From Oscillospiraceae bacterium (GTDB lineage Bacteria > Bacillota > Clostridia > Oscillospirales > Ruminococcaceae), in contig JAISLD010000022.1 in assembly GCA_031260665.1 (NCBI GenBank), positions 1 through 64,000 on the forward strand: a DNA stretch of 64,000 nt. Direction: 5' to 3'. Both the position numbers and the translations under genes were made by a program. The notes under the pieces were generated by a model. It searched no databases and was not told the DNA's origin. It saw only the letters and a list, made by a program, of their open reading frames with translations. Below are positions 9,236 to 19,847 of this stretch, piece after piece. Each line of letters opens with the position of its first letter. Within the stretch, counting starts at the first letter, position 1.

Positions 9236-10066
9236 ATGACATTTAACTTTGGTAAATGGCAAGGCGTATTCGCGGTGCCGAACAAACTCGCCGACGAACT
9301 TCTGCCGCAGACAGACGGCTCTTCGCTTAAAGTCCTGCTTTATCTTATGAGGCACGGCGGCACGGAACTTTCCGCCGCTGATATTGCCAAGGCGACAGGC
9401 TTGTCGGCAGAGTCGGTCAAGACCGCCGAGATGTTTTGGCGTGAAAACGGTTTTCTCACAGAGCTTCCCCCTGAACGGAACCGCACAGGGCTTACTCACT
9501 ATGACCCCGGTGAAATCTCCGACTCCATTGAAGAATCGCCTGAAGAGAAAGCGTTGTTTGTTTACGCGGAGAAGCTGTTTGCCCGCCCGCTGAGGCACAG
9601 CGAGAAGAACACGCTGCACAATCTGACGCAGGACTTCTCCCTCACGACCGACATTCTGCAAATGCTTTTGTTCTACTGCAAAGAGCAAGGCAGAGTGACC
9701 GCAAAGTTTATCCTCGACACAGCCGCCGAGTGGGAACAACGCGGTGTTGACACGGTGAAGAAAGCGGAAGAACGGATAACATTGTCAGATGAGCTGAAGC
9801 TCTCGGAGATACGGCGCATGTTCAAAATGCAGGACATAAGCACAGAACAAGAGAAGCTGATATTCAAGTGGAGAAAAGAGTGGGGCGTGTCACTTGAAGC
9901 GCTGAAAGAAGCCTACAACACAATGCTTGACGGCACAGGCGGCAAAAAAAACTTCAAGTATCTTGACAAAGTGTTGGGCACAGGGCGAGAAAAGACAGCG
10001 GATTCTGATGAAGAATACGGCGATACATACAAACAACTTAGAGAGATGTGGTACGGTAGTGGCTGA
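9236..10066 (+). CDS. DnaD-domain protein
   Basis: N-terminal winged-helix-like region and C-terminal DnaD-type domain (LTTDILQMLLFYCKEQGRVTAKFILDTAAEW). Confidence 0.7.
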   Translation: MTFNFGKWQGVFAVPNKLADELLPQTDGSSLKVLLYLMRHGGTELSAADIAKATGLSAESVKTAEMFWRENGFLTELPPERNRTGLTHYDPGEISDSIEESPEEKALFVYAEKLFARPLRHSEKNTLHNLTQDFSLTTDILQMLLFYCKEQGRVTAKFILDTAAEWEQRGVDTVKKAEERITLSDELKLSEIRRMFKMQDISTEQEKLIFKWRKEWGVSLEALKEAYNTMLDGTGGKKNFKYLDKVLGTGREKTADSDEEYGDTYKQLREMWYGSG

Positions 10067-11162
10067 ATACAACTTGGTTTCCCCCTGCTCGTTCGGGCTG
10101 GAAAAGACCCTTTGCTATGAGATACGGCGGGCGGGCGGCAAAGATGAAACGCCGACTGACGGCAGAGTGGAATACAAAGGCGATGAACGGGTTATCGCGA
10201 GTATGAACCTCTCGTCGTCGGTCGCCGAACGTGTCGGCGTTGTTATCGGCAAGTTCAAAGCCGAAACTTTCGACGATGTATACAACAATCTGCTGAAAGC
10301 CGATTGCTCGTTTATCCCGCGTGACGGGAAGTTCCCGATTGTGAAAGGGCAAAGCGTCAAGTCAAAGCTGACAAGTGTGCCCGCTCTTCAGCGAACCGTG
10401 AAGAAAGCCCTCGCAAACAATCTCACCGCTTTTCACGGGACCGACTTGCCCGAAACAGGCGCGGAGTTCCCCGTTCGGTTTTTCCTGTTCAAAGACGTAA
10501 TCACGGTGCTTGCCGACGCGTCGGGAATTATGCTGCACAAACGCGGCTATCGCGCCGAAAGCGGACAAGCGCCGCTGAAGGAAACTCTCGCGGCAGGTAT
10601 CGCCGACCTCGCACACCTTCGGTCAGGGGATATCGTCGTTGACCCGTTTTGCGGCAGCGGAACAATCCTGATTGAAGCGGCGCTGAAGCTTCGTCGTATG
10701 CCGCCCGGTTTCAACCGCCGATTTTCAAGCGAGTTTTGGGGCGATAGGTTTGAGTCGGCTTACAGTGAAGCCAAAGCTGAGTTATCTCAAGATGTTATCA
10801 AGACAAACGAAGTCTTTTGTTATGGCTACGACATCGACGCTGATTCGCTTCGTGTTGCTCGGCAAAACGCCGAGAAAGCGGGCGTCGCCTCAAACATCGT
10901 GTTCTCAAAGCGAAGCATTGCCGACTTCGTTCCTCCAACCGAGAAGTTCAAGGTCGTCACCAACCCGCCATATGGCGAACGAATGGGCGAGGAAGCAGAA
11001 GCGGCGGAGCTTACGCGGTTGACGGGAGAGGTCTTGTCGGGATACGAAGCGCATATCATATCTTCTGTGTCCAACTTTGAACTCTATTACGGCAAAAAAG
11101 CCGTTAGAAACCGAAAACTCTACAACGGAATGATAATGTGCAGGCTTTACTCGATGATGTAG
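10059..11162 (+). CDS. THUMP-domain class I SAM-dependent RNA methyltransferase (RlmL/YpsC-like)
   Basis: VVDPFCGSGTILIEAAL, VVTNPPYGERM; GTG start overlaps upstream stop; the ORF track extends further 5'. Confidence 0.88.
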   Translation: MAEYNLVSPCSFGLEKTLCYEIRRAGGKDETPTDGRVEYKGDERVIASMNLSSSVAERVGVVIGKFKAETFDDVYNNLLKADCSFIPRDGKFPIVKGQSVKSKLTSVPALQRTVKKALANNLTAFHGTDLPETGAEFPVRFFLFKDVITVLADASGIMLHKRGYRAESGQAPLKETLAAGIADLAHLRSGDIVVDPFCGSGTILIEAALKLRRMPPGFNRRFSSEFWGDRFESAYSEAKAELSQDVIKTNEVFCYGYDIDADSLRVARQNAEKAGVASNIVFSKRSIADFVPPTEKFKVVTNPPYGERMGEEAEAAELTRLTGEVLSGYEAHIISSVSNFELYYGKKAVRNRKLYNGMIMCRLYSMM

Positions 11163-11394
11163 ACTGTCGTTTACATCATCGTCTATAGTAATCGTTGATT
11201 TTAGCGTTCTTCCCCTCCACCCTAAGGGGGAGGAGAGAACACTACTATAGTGGGTCAAATCAAAAGCACAAAGCGTTTTTGTAGCCGCAGAGCGGCTGCC
11301 GCACCGTTGGTACGGATTTAACCGGCTATACTTCGTTCACCGGCAAAGCAAAGAATTGATAATCTATGTTTTTATAATTTAAGGTGTCACTCTG

Positions 11395-11423
11395 TTGACA
11401 CAAGCATGATTTTATGGTACAAT
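11395..11423 (+). promoter_or_regulatory. Sigma-A-like promoter for the two diguanylate cyclases
   Basis: TTGACA-17 bp-TACAAT. Confidence 0.65.
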
Positions 11424-11477
11424 AAGGGTGCAAAATTGTACTAAGCAAACAGCTACATACTTAAACGGTGACTTTAT

Positions 11478-12950
11478 ATGCCACACACAATAGAAGGAAT
11501 CCTCTCGCTTCTTGCCCTCGTTATGGCGGGCGGCGCGATTTGGCTGTCGTGCAGACATTACGGCGTGCATAATTTCAGCCAGTATGGGCTTCTTGCCACC
11601 ATCACGTTCTTCCTGTCCGTGTCACACTATTTCCACACGATGACTGAAACAGGCAACTACGAGGTGACCTATCGGTTCTCGCTGTTTATGCTGTCCTACC
11701 TCGGTATGGCTCTGCTCCTCTTCGCCTGTGACTACGGCGGCATAAAGCGACCGCACCTGTTCTTCTGCTGGCTTTATTTCGGTGTGGTGGGTATCTACAC
11801 TGTGATAATGACGCTGATTGGCGACAACTTGGCGTATGTGCCGAATCGCTTCAGCTTAGAGCCGGGGCAAAACTTTCCGCTTGCGGTTTCCGCTATTTGC
11901 AGTTTCTTCCTCGCTGTGTTCGCCGCGATACTGATTGCCGCAAATATGTTCAGGCGCGGCGGCGCAAAACACGGGCTTGTGTTCTTCTTCCTCACCCTTG
12001 CCCTGCTGATTGCAGGCGGCTTTGACATACAAAACGACAACGCGTGGAAGATAACCCCGTTTGTCGCGGCTGTCGCGGTGCTGATTCTCGGCGGATACAC
12101 CGTGTTGTTTCGCTTCAAAGAATGGGTTCTGTCGGGTCGCAGCTTCGCCGCCGACCATATGCCGCTTGCCTTTGCCTTCGTTGACGGCGACGGAATACTT
12201 ATCGACAAAAACTCTGTGTTTGACGATTTCTTCCCCGAACAAAAGACGGTTCGCCTTGGTGAGCCTGTGTCGCGTTCCGCTTTGTTTGAAGCGGTTATCC
12301 TAAACGCCGACCTTGAAGAATATCAGCGGAACAACACGTCGCCTTTCCTCAAGCTGACGCGTTCCGTCACAATGTGCGACGGTTTGCCCGGAACCAAGAT
12401 TCTTGCCGAAGACGTGAGCGAACACCGTGCCGCAAAACGCACGCTTGACCTGCTGCTCCGTTGCGACACCCTTTGCGGCGTTCTCAAACGCCAAGCGTTC
12501 TTTGAAGACGCGCTCCGTGCGTTCGACCTGTCGGTGCAGAATGGCACGCGTTGCTCTATTCTTATGATAGACGTCGACCACTTCAAGACAATCAACGACA
12601 CCTACGGGCACGCGTTCGGCGATACGGTGCTTGCCAGCTCCGCGAAAGCGGCGGCGGCACGGCTTCGTACCACCGACATTATCGGGAGATACGGCGGCGA
12701 AGAGTTCGTCATCTTCCTGCCCGACACCGACGCAAAAGGCGCGGAGATTGTCGCCGAGAGTTTACGCAAACAAATGAAAGCGCTGAAGTTTGTCATAGAA
12801 AAGCAAGACATCGCCTGCTCAATCAGCGTCGGCATTGCCGACGACGAACCGGGCGGCACACTCGAACAAATGGTGAATCAAGCGGACATAGCACTTTATG
12901 ACGCGAAGCACGCGGGTCGCGACTGCGTAAGGATATTCAGCCGTATCTGA
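11478..12950 (+). CDS. Membrane diguanylate cyclase (N-terminal multi-TM sensor + GGDEF)
   Basis: Hydrophobic 7TM-like N-terminus; RTTDIIGRYGGEEFVIF with intact GGEEF and RxxD I-site. Confidence 0.9.
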   Translation: MPHTIEGILSLLALVMAGGAIWLSCRHYGVHNFSQYGLLATITFFLSVSHYFHTMTETGNYEVTYRFSLFMLSYLGMALLLFACDYGGIKRPHLFFCWLYFGVVGIYTVIMTLIGDNLAYVPNRFSLEPGQNFPLAVSAICSFFLAVFAAILIAANMFRRGGAKHGLVFFFLTLALLIAGGFDIQNDNAWKITPFVAAVAVLILGGYTVLFRFKEWVLSGRSFAADHMPLAFAFVDGDGILIDKNSVFDDFFPEQKTVRLGEPVSRSALFEAVILNADLEEYQRNNTSPFLKLTRSVTMCDGLPGTKILAEDVSEHRAAKRTLDLLLRCDTLCGVLKRQAFFEDALRAFDLSVQNGTRCSILMIDVDHFKTINDTYGHAFGDTVLASSAKAAAARLRTTDIIGRYGGEEFVIFLPDTDAKGAEIVAESLRKQMKALKFVIEKQDIACSISVGIADDEPGGTLEQMVNQADIALYDAKHAGRDCVRIFSRI

Positions 12951-12963
12951 AAAGGGATTTATT

Positions 12964-14532
12964 ATGCCGATAACTTTTTTCAGCGCAGTTCAGGCGACAG
13001 CCACCGTGCTGAGTGCCGCGATACTGATGATTACAATCACGACGCACCGCAACAAGAACCTGCGTTATTACTATTTGTTCTGCGTGGTTGCTCTTTGTAT
13101 GTCTATAGGCGGGTTTTTAGAGGTCACGGCGGTTTCAACCGAAGCCGTGCAGTTCGCCTATAAAATAGACTGGCTCGGCTTGCCGTTCGTAGGGCTGAGT
13201 CTGTTCTTGTTTGGGCAAGAGTTCTCGGGCGTTAAGCCGAAAGCACCGTGGCTGAAGTACATTCTTTGGGCGGTGTCGCTGTTTGCGTGTGGTTCGGTGC
13301 TTCTTTTCCCCGACATCACCGTCATCTACAAAAGCATTGAGTTAGCTGCGGACGCAATCCCGCCTCACGGCATCTCGACTTCAGGGATATTCTACTATCC
13401 TGTCTTTGCAATCAATGTTTTCTTCGGCCTTTACGGCATAATCCAGTTGCTTCGCGCAACAAAAGCGACGTCAACGAAAGACCGTCTCATACATACGGCG
13501 GTGTTCTCCTCCCTCATCATTCTGCCGCTGACAGGCGTTGTCTTGGGGCTGACCGTCCTCAAAAGCGCGTATGACCCGGTGCCGCCGCTAATCGGTATGT
13601 CGGCGTTTATCATCGGCATATATCTGATTGGTTTTGAGAAAATCAGCCGCACCACGGTGTCGCGAAGCGACATTGTGCTTGAAATGAACGCGGGCTTCGT
13701 TCTCTTGGAGGGCAACCGCATATCCGACATCAACCCACGTGCGCGTGAGCTTGTGAAGGAGTTCGCCGATATCCTGCCGAACACTCTCGTTGACTCGCTG
13801 AAAGACATTCCCGCCGGAATATTCGACGGCACAGGCGACCACGTGACGCTTTATCCTCTCTCTGAGCTGACCGACGATGAGCTGAACAGCTTGTCGCCCG
13901 ATATTCCGCTCTCGCTTCGCGTGTCACGCAGCTTTCTGCCCAACGGACAGAACCGCAGGCTTTGCGTTATCTTGACAGACGACAGCGAGGACTATCTGAC
14001 CAACGAAAAGCTTCGACGTGCCGCCCGAACCGACTCGCTGACAAAGATGTTCAATCGCGGCGCGTTCTTTGAGATTGCCGGCCGCGGCTTCAGCCTTATG
14101 CGCCGCCGCCACTCCGACGGTTGCGCGATGATGCTTGACCTCGACTTTTTCAAGAACGTGAACGACGCGTACGGTCACCGCACAGGCGACACTGTGCTTA
14201 GTATGGTGTCGGACACAATTAAAGGTTCTATTCGTTCGATTGACACCTGCGGACGTTACGGCGGCGAGGAGTTTGCCGTTTGGCTTCCCGGGTGCAGGCT
14301 AATCGGAGCGATGATTATCGCCGAGGATATCCGCAAAAAAGTGTCGGAGCTGAAGTTCAACGATGACCGCAACTTCAACATAACTGTTTCAATCGGCGTC
14401 GCCGATATGGGCGACTCCGTGTCGCTGACCGAGATACTTCATCGTGCCGACAAAGCGTTGTACGAAGCAAAGCGGAGCGGACGCAACAAGGCGTTGCCAT
14501 TTGAAAAAGACGAAAGGTCGCGGAATATATGA
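12964..14532 (+). CDS. Membrane diguanylate cyclase (N-terminal multi-TM sensor + GGDEF)
   Basis: Hydrophobic N-terminus; RSIDTCGRYGGEEFAVW with intact GGEEF and RxxD I-site; adjacent paralogue of the preceding gene. Confidence 0.9.
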   Translation: MPITFFSAVQATATVLSAAILMITITTHRNKNLRYYYLFCVVALCMSIGGFLEVTAVSTEAVQFAYKIDWLGLPFVGLSLFLFGQEFSGVKPKAPWLKYILWAVSLFACGSVLLFPDITVIYKSIELAADAIPPHGISTSGIFYYPVFAINVFFGLYGIIQLLRATKATSTKDRLIHTAVFSSLIILPLTGVVLGLTVLKSAYDPVPPLIGMSAFIIGIYLIGFEKISRTTVSRSDIVLEMNAGFVLLEGNRISDINPRARELVKEFADILPNTLVDSLKDIPAGIFDGTGDHVTLYPLSELTDDELNSLSPDIPLSLRVSRSFLPNGQNRRLCVILTDDSEDYLTNEKLRRAARTDSLTKMFNRGAFFEIAGRGFSLMRRRHSDGCAMMLDLDFFKNVNDAYGHRTGDTVLSMVSDTIKGSIRSIDTCGRYGGEEFAVWLPGCRLIGAMIIAEDIRKKVSELKFNDDRNFNITVSIGVADMGDSVSLTEILHRADKALYEAKRSGRNKALPFEKDERSRNI

Positions 14533-15770
14533 GCATACTGATTCGCAAGCCGACTTATGACGACCTGCTATCCTGCGACAAACTTGCGACACTCTGCTTT
14601 GAAAACACCACGGATTGCCGTGACGAGCCGCTCGACTTTGACAAGCAGACACCGCAAAGCTACGGCGAGAAGATGAAAGCCCGTGCCGCCGACAACACCC
14701 AGCGTTGCTGCACCAACCCACTCGAACGATATGTTGCGTTTGACGGAGACGAGGCGGTGGCGCAAGTGTCGCGGACACCGCTGTCAATGCGCTTTGACGG
14801 AAACAACGTGTCGTGTTCGGGTATCGGGTACGTCTGCACATCGCCGCCTTATCGTAGGCGCGGTCTGATTGAGCAGATTATGCGCCGCCACCTTGAGGAT
14901 ATGACAGCCGAGGGCGTGGTCCTATCGCACCTCTATCCTTTCTCAGAGCGATTCTACGGAATGTTCGGCTACGCGTTGTCGCGCCCGCTCATCGCCGTGA
15001 CGTTCGACACATCGTTTATCAATGTCGATAAAGAGAAGTGGCAAGGCACGTTTGAGCTGTTTGAAGGCACAAACCTTGAAGGTTTCGAGCAAGCCTACGC
15101 CGCAATGCCACACTACAACCTCTCGCTTCAGCGCACCTCCCCCGACTTTCTTAAGCTGAAAGACGCGCAGCCGTGGAAGAACTCAAAGTTCGGCTATCTG
15201 TTCCGCGACAACGGAGGTAAACCGCGTGGATACCTCGTGTTCAGCAAGAAAAACATTGACGGGCAGTCAACGCTTGACTGCGACGAGTTTATCTTTGACA
15301 ACAGCGACACGTTCAAGGCACTGCTGAAATTCGTCAAAACGTTCGCTTCCGACTACCCGCGAACAAAGCTGCTGCTTCCGCGTGAGTTATCCGAAGCACG
15401 AATCGTCACCGACACAGTTGCCGCGAATTATAAACGCGAGTCGCTGACTTCGGGAATGACACGCGTGGTGTCGCCGCTTGCCGTGCTTCAAAAAGCAAGG
15501 TACATCGGAAGCGGGAGCATTACTATACGCATAACAGACAAGTTTTTAGACAAAGAGTATAATATATCCGCCGAATACACGAGCGGACAGGCTACTCGTG
15601 TCACAAACAGCGATTTGCCACCTGATGTTACGTTTGATATCGCGGGGTTTTCACAAGCGATAACAGGCGTGTATGACGCGGACACCCTCGAGTTTCTCGG
15701 CTATGAGGGTGCGGCAAAATACCCAAGTGTGTTCTACAAGAAACCAACTTTCTTGAGCGACTATTTTTAA
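14529..15770 (+). CDS. GNAT acetyltransferase, Eis-like with C-terminal sterol-carrier-like domain
   Basis: VCTSPPYRRRGLIEQIMRRHLEDM acetyl-CoA motif; overall Eis-like length; overlaps upstream stop by 4 bp. Confidence 0.78.
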   Translation: MSILIRKPTYDDLLSCDKLATLCFENTTDCRDEPLDFDKQTPQSYGEKMKARAADNTQRCCTNPLERYVAFDGDEAVAQVSRTPLSMRFDGNNVSCSGIGYVCTSPPYRRRGLIEQIMRRHLEDMTAEGVVLSHLYPFSERFYGMFGYALSRPLIAVTFDTSFINVDKEKWQGTFELFEGTNLEGFEQAYAAMPHYNLSLQRTSPDFLKLKDAQPWKNSKFGYLFRDNGGKPRGYLVFSKKNIDGQSTLDCDEFIFDNSDTFKALLKFVKTFASDYPRTKLLLPRELSEARIVTDTVAANYKRESLTSGMTRVVSPLAVLQKARYIGSGSITIRITDKFLDKEYNISAEYTSGQATRVTNSDLPPDVTFDIAGFSQAITGVYDADTLEFLGYEGAAKYPSVFYKKPTFLSDYF

Positions 15771-15785
15771 GGAGATATAAAGTAG

Positions 15786-17042
15786 ATGTACGCAAACCTG
15801 CTTGACACAATCGGTTTTGTTTCAAACTATGACCCCGAGGTGGGCGACGCAATGCACGGCGAGCTTGTCCGCGAGCAACGCGGGCTTGAGCTTATCGCGA
15901 GCGAAAACATCGTAAGCCCCGCTGTAATGGCGGCAATGGGCAGCGTTCTCACCAACAAATACGCGGAAGGTTATCCCGAGAAAAGGTATTACGGCGGTTG
16001 CGAGTGCGTGGACCGCGTGGAGAACATCGCGATTGAGCGTGTGAACCGACTGTTCGGCTCAAAATTCGCTAACGTGCAGCCCCACAGCGGCGCGCAAGCG
16101 AACACTGCGGTCTACTTCGCGTTGCTTAAACCCGGCGACACAGTCCTCGGTATGAGCCTTGCGCACGGCGGTCACCTGACGCACGGTTCACCCGTCAACA
16201 TATCGGGCAAATACTTCAACTTTATATCCTACGGCGTGTCAGACCTCGACGGCCGTATCGATTACGACGCGCTTCAGCAAGCAGCCGAGGAACACAAGCC
16301 GAAGATGTTAGTCGCGGGAGCAAGCGCATATCCCCGCAGTATTGACTTTCCGCGTCTTTCCGCGATAGCGAAGTCGGTCGGCGCGTATCTTATGGTTGAT
16401 ATGGCACACATCGCGGGGCTTGTCGCGGCAGGCGCACACCCCTCGCCCGTGCCTTATGCCGACGTCACAACCTCAACCACGCACAAGACGCTTCGCGGTC
16501 CTCGCGGCGGCATTATCCTAAGCAACGATGAAGTAATCGCAAAGAAAATCAACAGCGCGGTCTTTCCCGGCACACAAGGCGGTCCGCTTGAACACGTCAT
16601 CGCGGCGAAAGCCGTCTGCTTCGGTGAGGCACTGCAAGACAGCTTCAAAGAATACGGCAAACAGATTGTGCTGAACGCCAAGGTCTTGTCGGAAGAGCTT
16701 TTGGCACACGGGTTCGACTTGGTGTCGGGCGGCACAGACAACCACCTTATGCTCGTCGACCTGCGTCCGTTCAAGACGACGGGCAAGCTGCTTGAGCACA
16801 ACCTTGATGAAGTCTACATCACAGTCAACAAGAACGCAATCCCCGGCGACCCCGAGAAGCCGACGATAACAAGCGGCGTTCGTATCGGAACGGCGGCAGT
16901 CACCTCACGCGGACTCGGCGCGACAGAGATGAAAGAAATAGCAAGACTGATTAAGCTGACAGCAACGGAGTTCGACACCAAGGCCGACGAAATTCGCGCC
17001 TCTGTTACAGAAATAGTAAAGAAGTATCCACTTTATAAATAA
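15786..17042 (+). CDS. glyA: Serine hydroxymethyltransferase
   Basis: [49 protein letters not shown]-lysine motif. Confidence 0.97.
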   Translation: MYANLLDTIGFVSNYDPEVGDAMHGELVREQRGLELIASENIVSPAVMAAMGSVLTNKYAEGYPEKRYYGGCECVDRVENIAIERVNRLFGSKFANVQPHSGAQANTAVYFALLKPGDTVLGMSLAHGGHLTHGSPVNISGKYFNFISYGVSDLDGRIDYDALQQAAEEHKPKMLVAGASAYPRSIDFPRLSAIAKSVGAYLMVDMAHIAGLVAAGAHPSPVPYADVTTSTTHKTLRGPRGGIILSNDEVIAKKINSAVFPGTQGGPLEHVIAAKAVCFGEALQDSFKEYGKQIVLNAKVLSEELLAHGFDLVSGGTDNHLMLVDLRPFKTTGKLLEHNLDEVYITVNKNAIPGDPEKPTITSGVRIGTAAVTSRGLGATEMKEIARLIKLTATEFDTKADEIRASVTEIVKKYPLYK

Positions 17043-17051
17043 AGGCAGACA

Positions 17052-18140
17052 ATGGCTAAACGAAGAATAGGTATCCTGACGGGCGGCGGCGACTGCCCGG
17101 GACTTAACGCGGCGATTCGCGGCGTTGTCAAGGCGTGTTACAACCTGCTTGGTGAGGACAACGTAGAATTTGTCGGCATCGCCGAGGGGTATTACGGGCT
17201 GATAAACAACGACACACGCGAGATGAAACCGCGTGAGTTCTCAGGGATTTTGACACTTGGCGGCACGATTCTCGGCTCAAAGCGTACGCCGTTCAAGATG
17301 ATGAAAGTCATTGAAGCCGATGATGTTGACAAAGTAGCTCAAATGAAAAAGACCTACCGCGACAACAGACTCGATTGCCTGCTGACCCTCGGCGGCAACG
17401 GCACGCACAAAACGGCAAACCTGCTGTCGGAACAAGGGCTGAACGTGATAGGTTTGCCCAAAACGATTGACAACGATATCTGGGGCACATCGGTGACGTT
17501 CGGGTTTCACACCGCGGTCGATATTGCGACCGACGTGCTTGACCGTATCCACACAACGGCGCACTCTCACTCGCGGATAATGTTGGTTGAGATAATGGGC
17601 AACAAAACAGGCTGGCTGACGCTTTACGCGGGAGTGGCGGGCGGCGCCGACGTCATTATCCTCCCCGAAATCCCCTACGATTTTGACAAACTGATTGAAA
17701 GCGTCAACCGCCGTATCGACGATGGCAAGTCGTCGTTCTCGGTCATTGCAATCGCCGAGGGCGCGTTGTCGGTGGAAGAAGCCGCATTGAAGAAGAAAGA
17801 GCGTGCCAAACGACGTGCCGAAGAAGGCATAACCACCGCGACACCTCGCCTTGTTAAGCAAATCCAAGCGGCGACAGGCTTTGAAACACGCGCCGTTGTG
17901 CCGGGGCATATGCTTCGCGGCGGAAGCCCGTCTGCTTATGACCGCGTGTTGGCGACAAAGTTTGGCGCACGTGCCGCGAACCTCATCATCAAAGAGAAGT
18001 ACGGCTACTCGGTGGCGTTGGTCGGTGAGGTAATTACCGAGAATCCGCTTGCTGACGCGGCTTCGCAGACAAAATTTGTTCCCGAGGACGACAAGGTGCT
18101 GAAAACAGCACGAGATATCGGGGTATCACTCGGCGTTTGA
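17052..18140 (+). CDS. pfkA: 6-phosphofructokinase
   Basis: GILTGGGDCPGLNAAIRG, LTLGGNGTHKTANLL, GLPKTIDNDIWGT, VEIMGNKTGW. Confidence 0.93.
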   Translation: MAKRRIGILTGGGDCPGLNAAIRGVVKACYNLLGEDNVEFVGIAEGYYGLINNDTREMKPREFSGILTLGGTILGSKRTPFKMMKVIEADDVDKVAQMKKTYRDNRLDCLLTLGGNGTHKTANLLSEQGLNVIGLPKTIDNDIWGTSVTFGFHTAVDIATDVLDRIHTTAHSHSRIMLVEIMGNKTGWLTLYAGVAGGADVIILPEIPYDFDKLIESVNRRIDDGKSSFSVIAIAEGALSVEEAALKKKERAKRRAEEGITTATPRLVKQIQAATGFETRAVVPGHMLRGGSPSAYDRVLATKFGARAANLIIKEKYGYSVALVGEVITENPLADAASQTKFVPEDDKVLKTARDIGVSLGV

Positions 18141-18150
18141 TTAGCTATAA

Positions 18151-18185
18151 CAAACCCTCTCCATAAGGAGAGGGTTTTGTTTTGT
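18151..18185 (+). terminator. Rho-independent terminator after pfkA
   Basis: aaaccctctcc-ataa-ggagagggttt then tgttttg. Confidence 0.8.
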
Positions 18186-18191
18186 TGTCGC

Positions 18192-19847
18192 TCACATTCG
18201 TTCAGGTGCTGTGACTTTCAGCAGCTTCAGCGTACAGCGAAGCACAACCGCAGTGGCTTCCGCGAGGGCAAGCCGCGACGAAAAGACAGGCTCGTCCGCA
18301 CCGATAATGCGGCAGCTGTCGTAAAACTTGTGGAACGCCGCCGCAACTTCTCCCGCGTATCGGGTCAGCCCCGAGGGGTTCAGCTCCCGTGCCGACTCGT
18401 TTATTTGAAGCGGAAACGCCGCCAACTTTCGTATCAACGAAAGCTCCGCAGGTTCGGTGAACAGACGCTCTGCTGTCTTTGCCTTGCCGTTCTTCTCAAG
18501 TATGCGGCAAATCCTTGCGTGGGCATACTGCACATAATAGACGGGGTTCTTGCTGCTCTCCTCAACGGCAAGCCCAAGGTCAAACTCAAGGTGAGTGTCG
18601 GCGTTCCGCAGGTTAAAGAAGAACCTCGCGGCGTCAAGCGGAACTTCGTCAAGCAGTGTGGCAAGGGTTATCGCTTTGCCGCTTCTCTTTGAGAGTTTGA
18701 CGGGGGTTTTGACACCATTCTCTAATGTGACAAGCGATACCATTTGCATAATGACGGCGTGCAGTTTGTCGTGACCGATACCGAGTGCGTCAAGCGCCGC
18801 GTTCATTCGCGGAACGTAGCCGTGGTGGTCCGCACCGAGAACATCGATTGCAAGGTCAAATCCGCGTGTGACGAGCTTGTCAAAGTGATACGCGATATCC
18901 GGCACAATATATGTCGGAAAGCCGTTGGCTCTCACCAACACAATGTCTTTCTCCGCGCCATACTCCGCCGCCTTGAACCACAGCGCACCGTCACTCTCGT
19001 AAGTCGCGCCGCGTTCTTTCAGCAAGTCGATTATCTTTTGAACCGCACCGCTGTCAAACACTTCGCTCTCCTTGAACCACCTGTCATAAGCGATACGATA
19101 TCGCTTGAGGTCTGTTTCAAGCGTCGCGAGGTTCTTCGGCAAAGCGTAAGCGACAAGTGCCGCTTTTCGTTCTTCTTCGGTGAGAAGCGACAATGTGTCG
19201 CCGTTTTCTTTGATGAAGTTCACAACGTGTTCGGTTATGTCGGTGCCGAGGTACGAATCCTCGGGCATCTCCACATCTTTGCCTGTTTGCTGAAGATAAC
19301 GCGCGTTCAGGCTGACCGCGAACTTCTCAATCTGATTGCCGCCGTCATTGACGTAAAACTCACGCTGAACCGAGTACCCCGCGAAGTCAAGCAGTGACGC
19401 GAGCGTGTCGCCGAGTGCGCCGCCCCTTGCGTTGCCGATGTGCATTGGTCCCGTGGGATTCGCCGAAACAAATTCGACCAACACGCGTTTTCCCTCACCG
19501 AGAGCCGTCCTCCCGAAGTCCTCGCCTTGTAAAAGCACGGCGTTCACCTGCTGATTGTACCATTCCGAATTCATATAAAAGTTGATGAACCCCGCACCCG
19601 CAACTTCTGTTTTCTCCACGCCGACAGCCGAGAAGTCCGCCCCGTCAAGCAGCAAAGTCGCCACGTCACGCGGCGATTTCCTAAACACACGGGCAAACAC
19701 CATTGCGGCGTTCGCGGAGAAGTCGCCGTGGGTGTCGTCAGCGGGTATCTCAACGGCAAATGGCGGCAACTCCGCTCCGTTTGCCGCTTGTGCCGCTTTA
19801 GTCAGCAGAATGTTATAAATAGTTTCTTTTGTTTCGATAAAATTCAC
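18192..19847 (-). CDS. argS: Arginyl-tRNA synthetase
   Basis: VEFVSANPTGPMHIGNARGGALGD, SKRSGKAITL, C-terminal anticodon-binding region. Confidence 0.96.
   Translation of the reverse strand: MNFIETKETIYNILLTKAAQAANGAELPPFAVEIPADDTHGDFSANAAMVFARVFRKSPRDVATLLLDGADFSAVGVEKTEVAGAGFINFYMNSEWYNQQVNAVLLQGEDFGRTALGEGKRVLVEFVSANPTGPMHIGNARGGALGDTLASLLDFAGYSVQREFYVNDGGNQIEKFAVSLNARYLQQTGKDVEMPEDSYLGTDITEHVVNFIKENGDTLSLLTEEERKAALVAYALPKNLATLETDLKRYRIAYDRWFKESEVFDSGAVQKIIDLLKERGATYESDGALWFKAAEYGAEKDIVLVRANGFPTYIVPDIAYHFDKLVTRGFDLAIDVLGADHHGYVPRMNAALDALGIGHDKLHAVIMQMVSLVTLENGVKTPVKLSKRSGKAITLATLLDEVPLDAARFFFNLRNADTHLEFDLGLAVEESSKNPVYYVQYAHARICRILEKNGKAKTAERLFTEPAELSLIRKLAAFPLQINESARELNPSGLTRYAGEVAAAFHKFYDSCRIIGADEPVFSSRLALAEATAVVLRCTLKLLKVTAPERM

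Noticed and set aside
9194-9739. 181-aa minus ORF opposite the dnaD-like gene
   Set aside because: Antisense shadow ORF; the + strand protein has family features and correct operon context
17277-17909. 210-aa minus ORF within pfkA
   Set aside because: Antisense to a highly conserved enzyme; no family motifs
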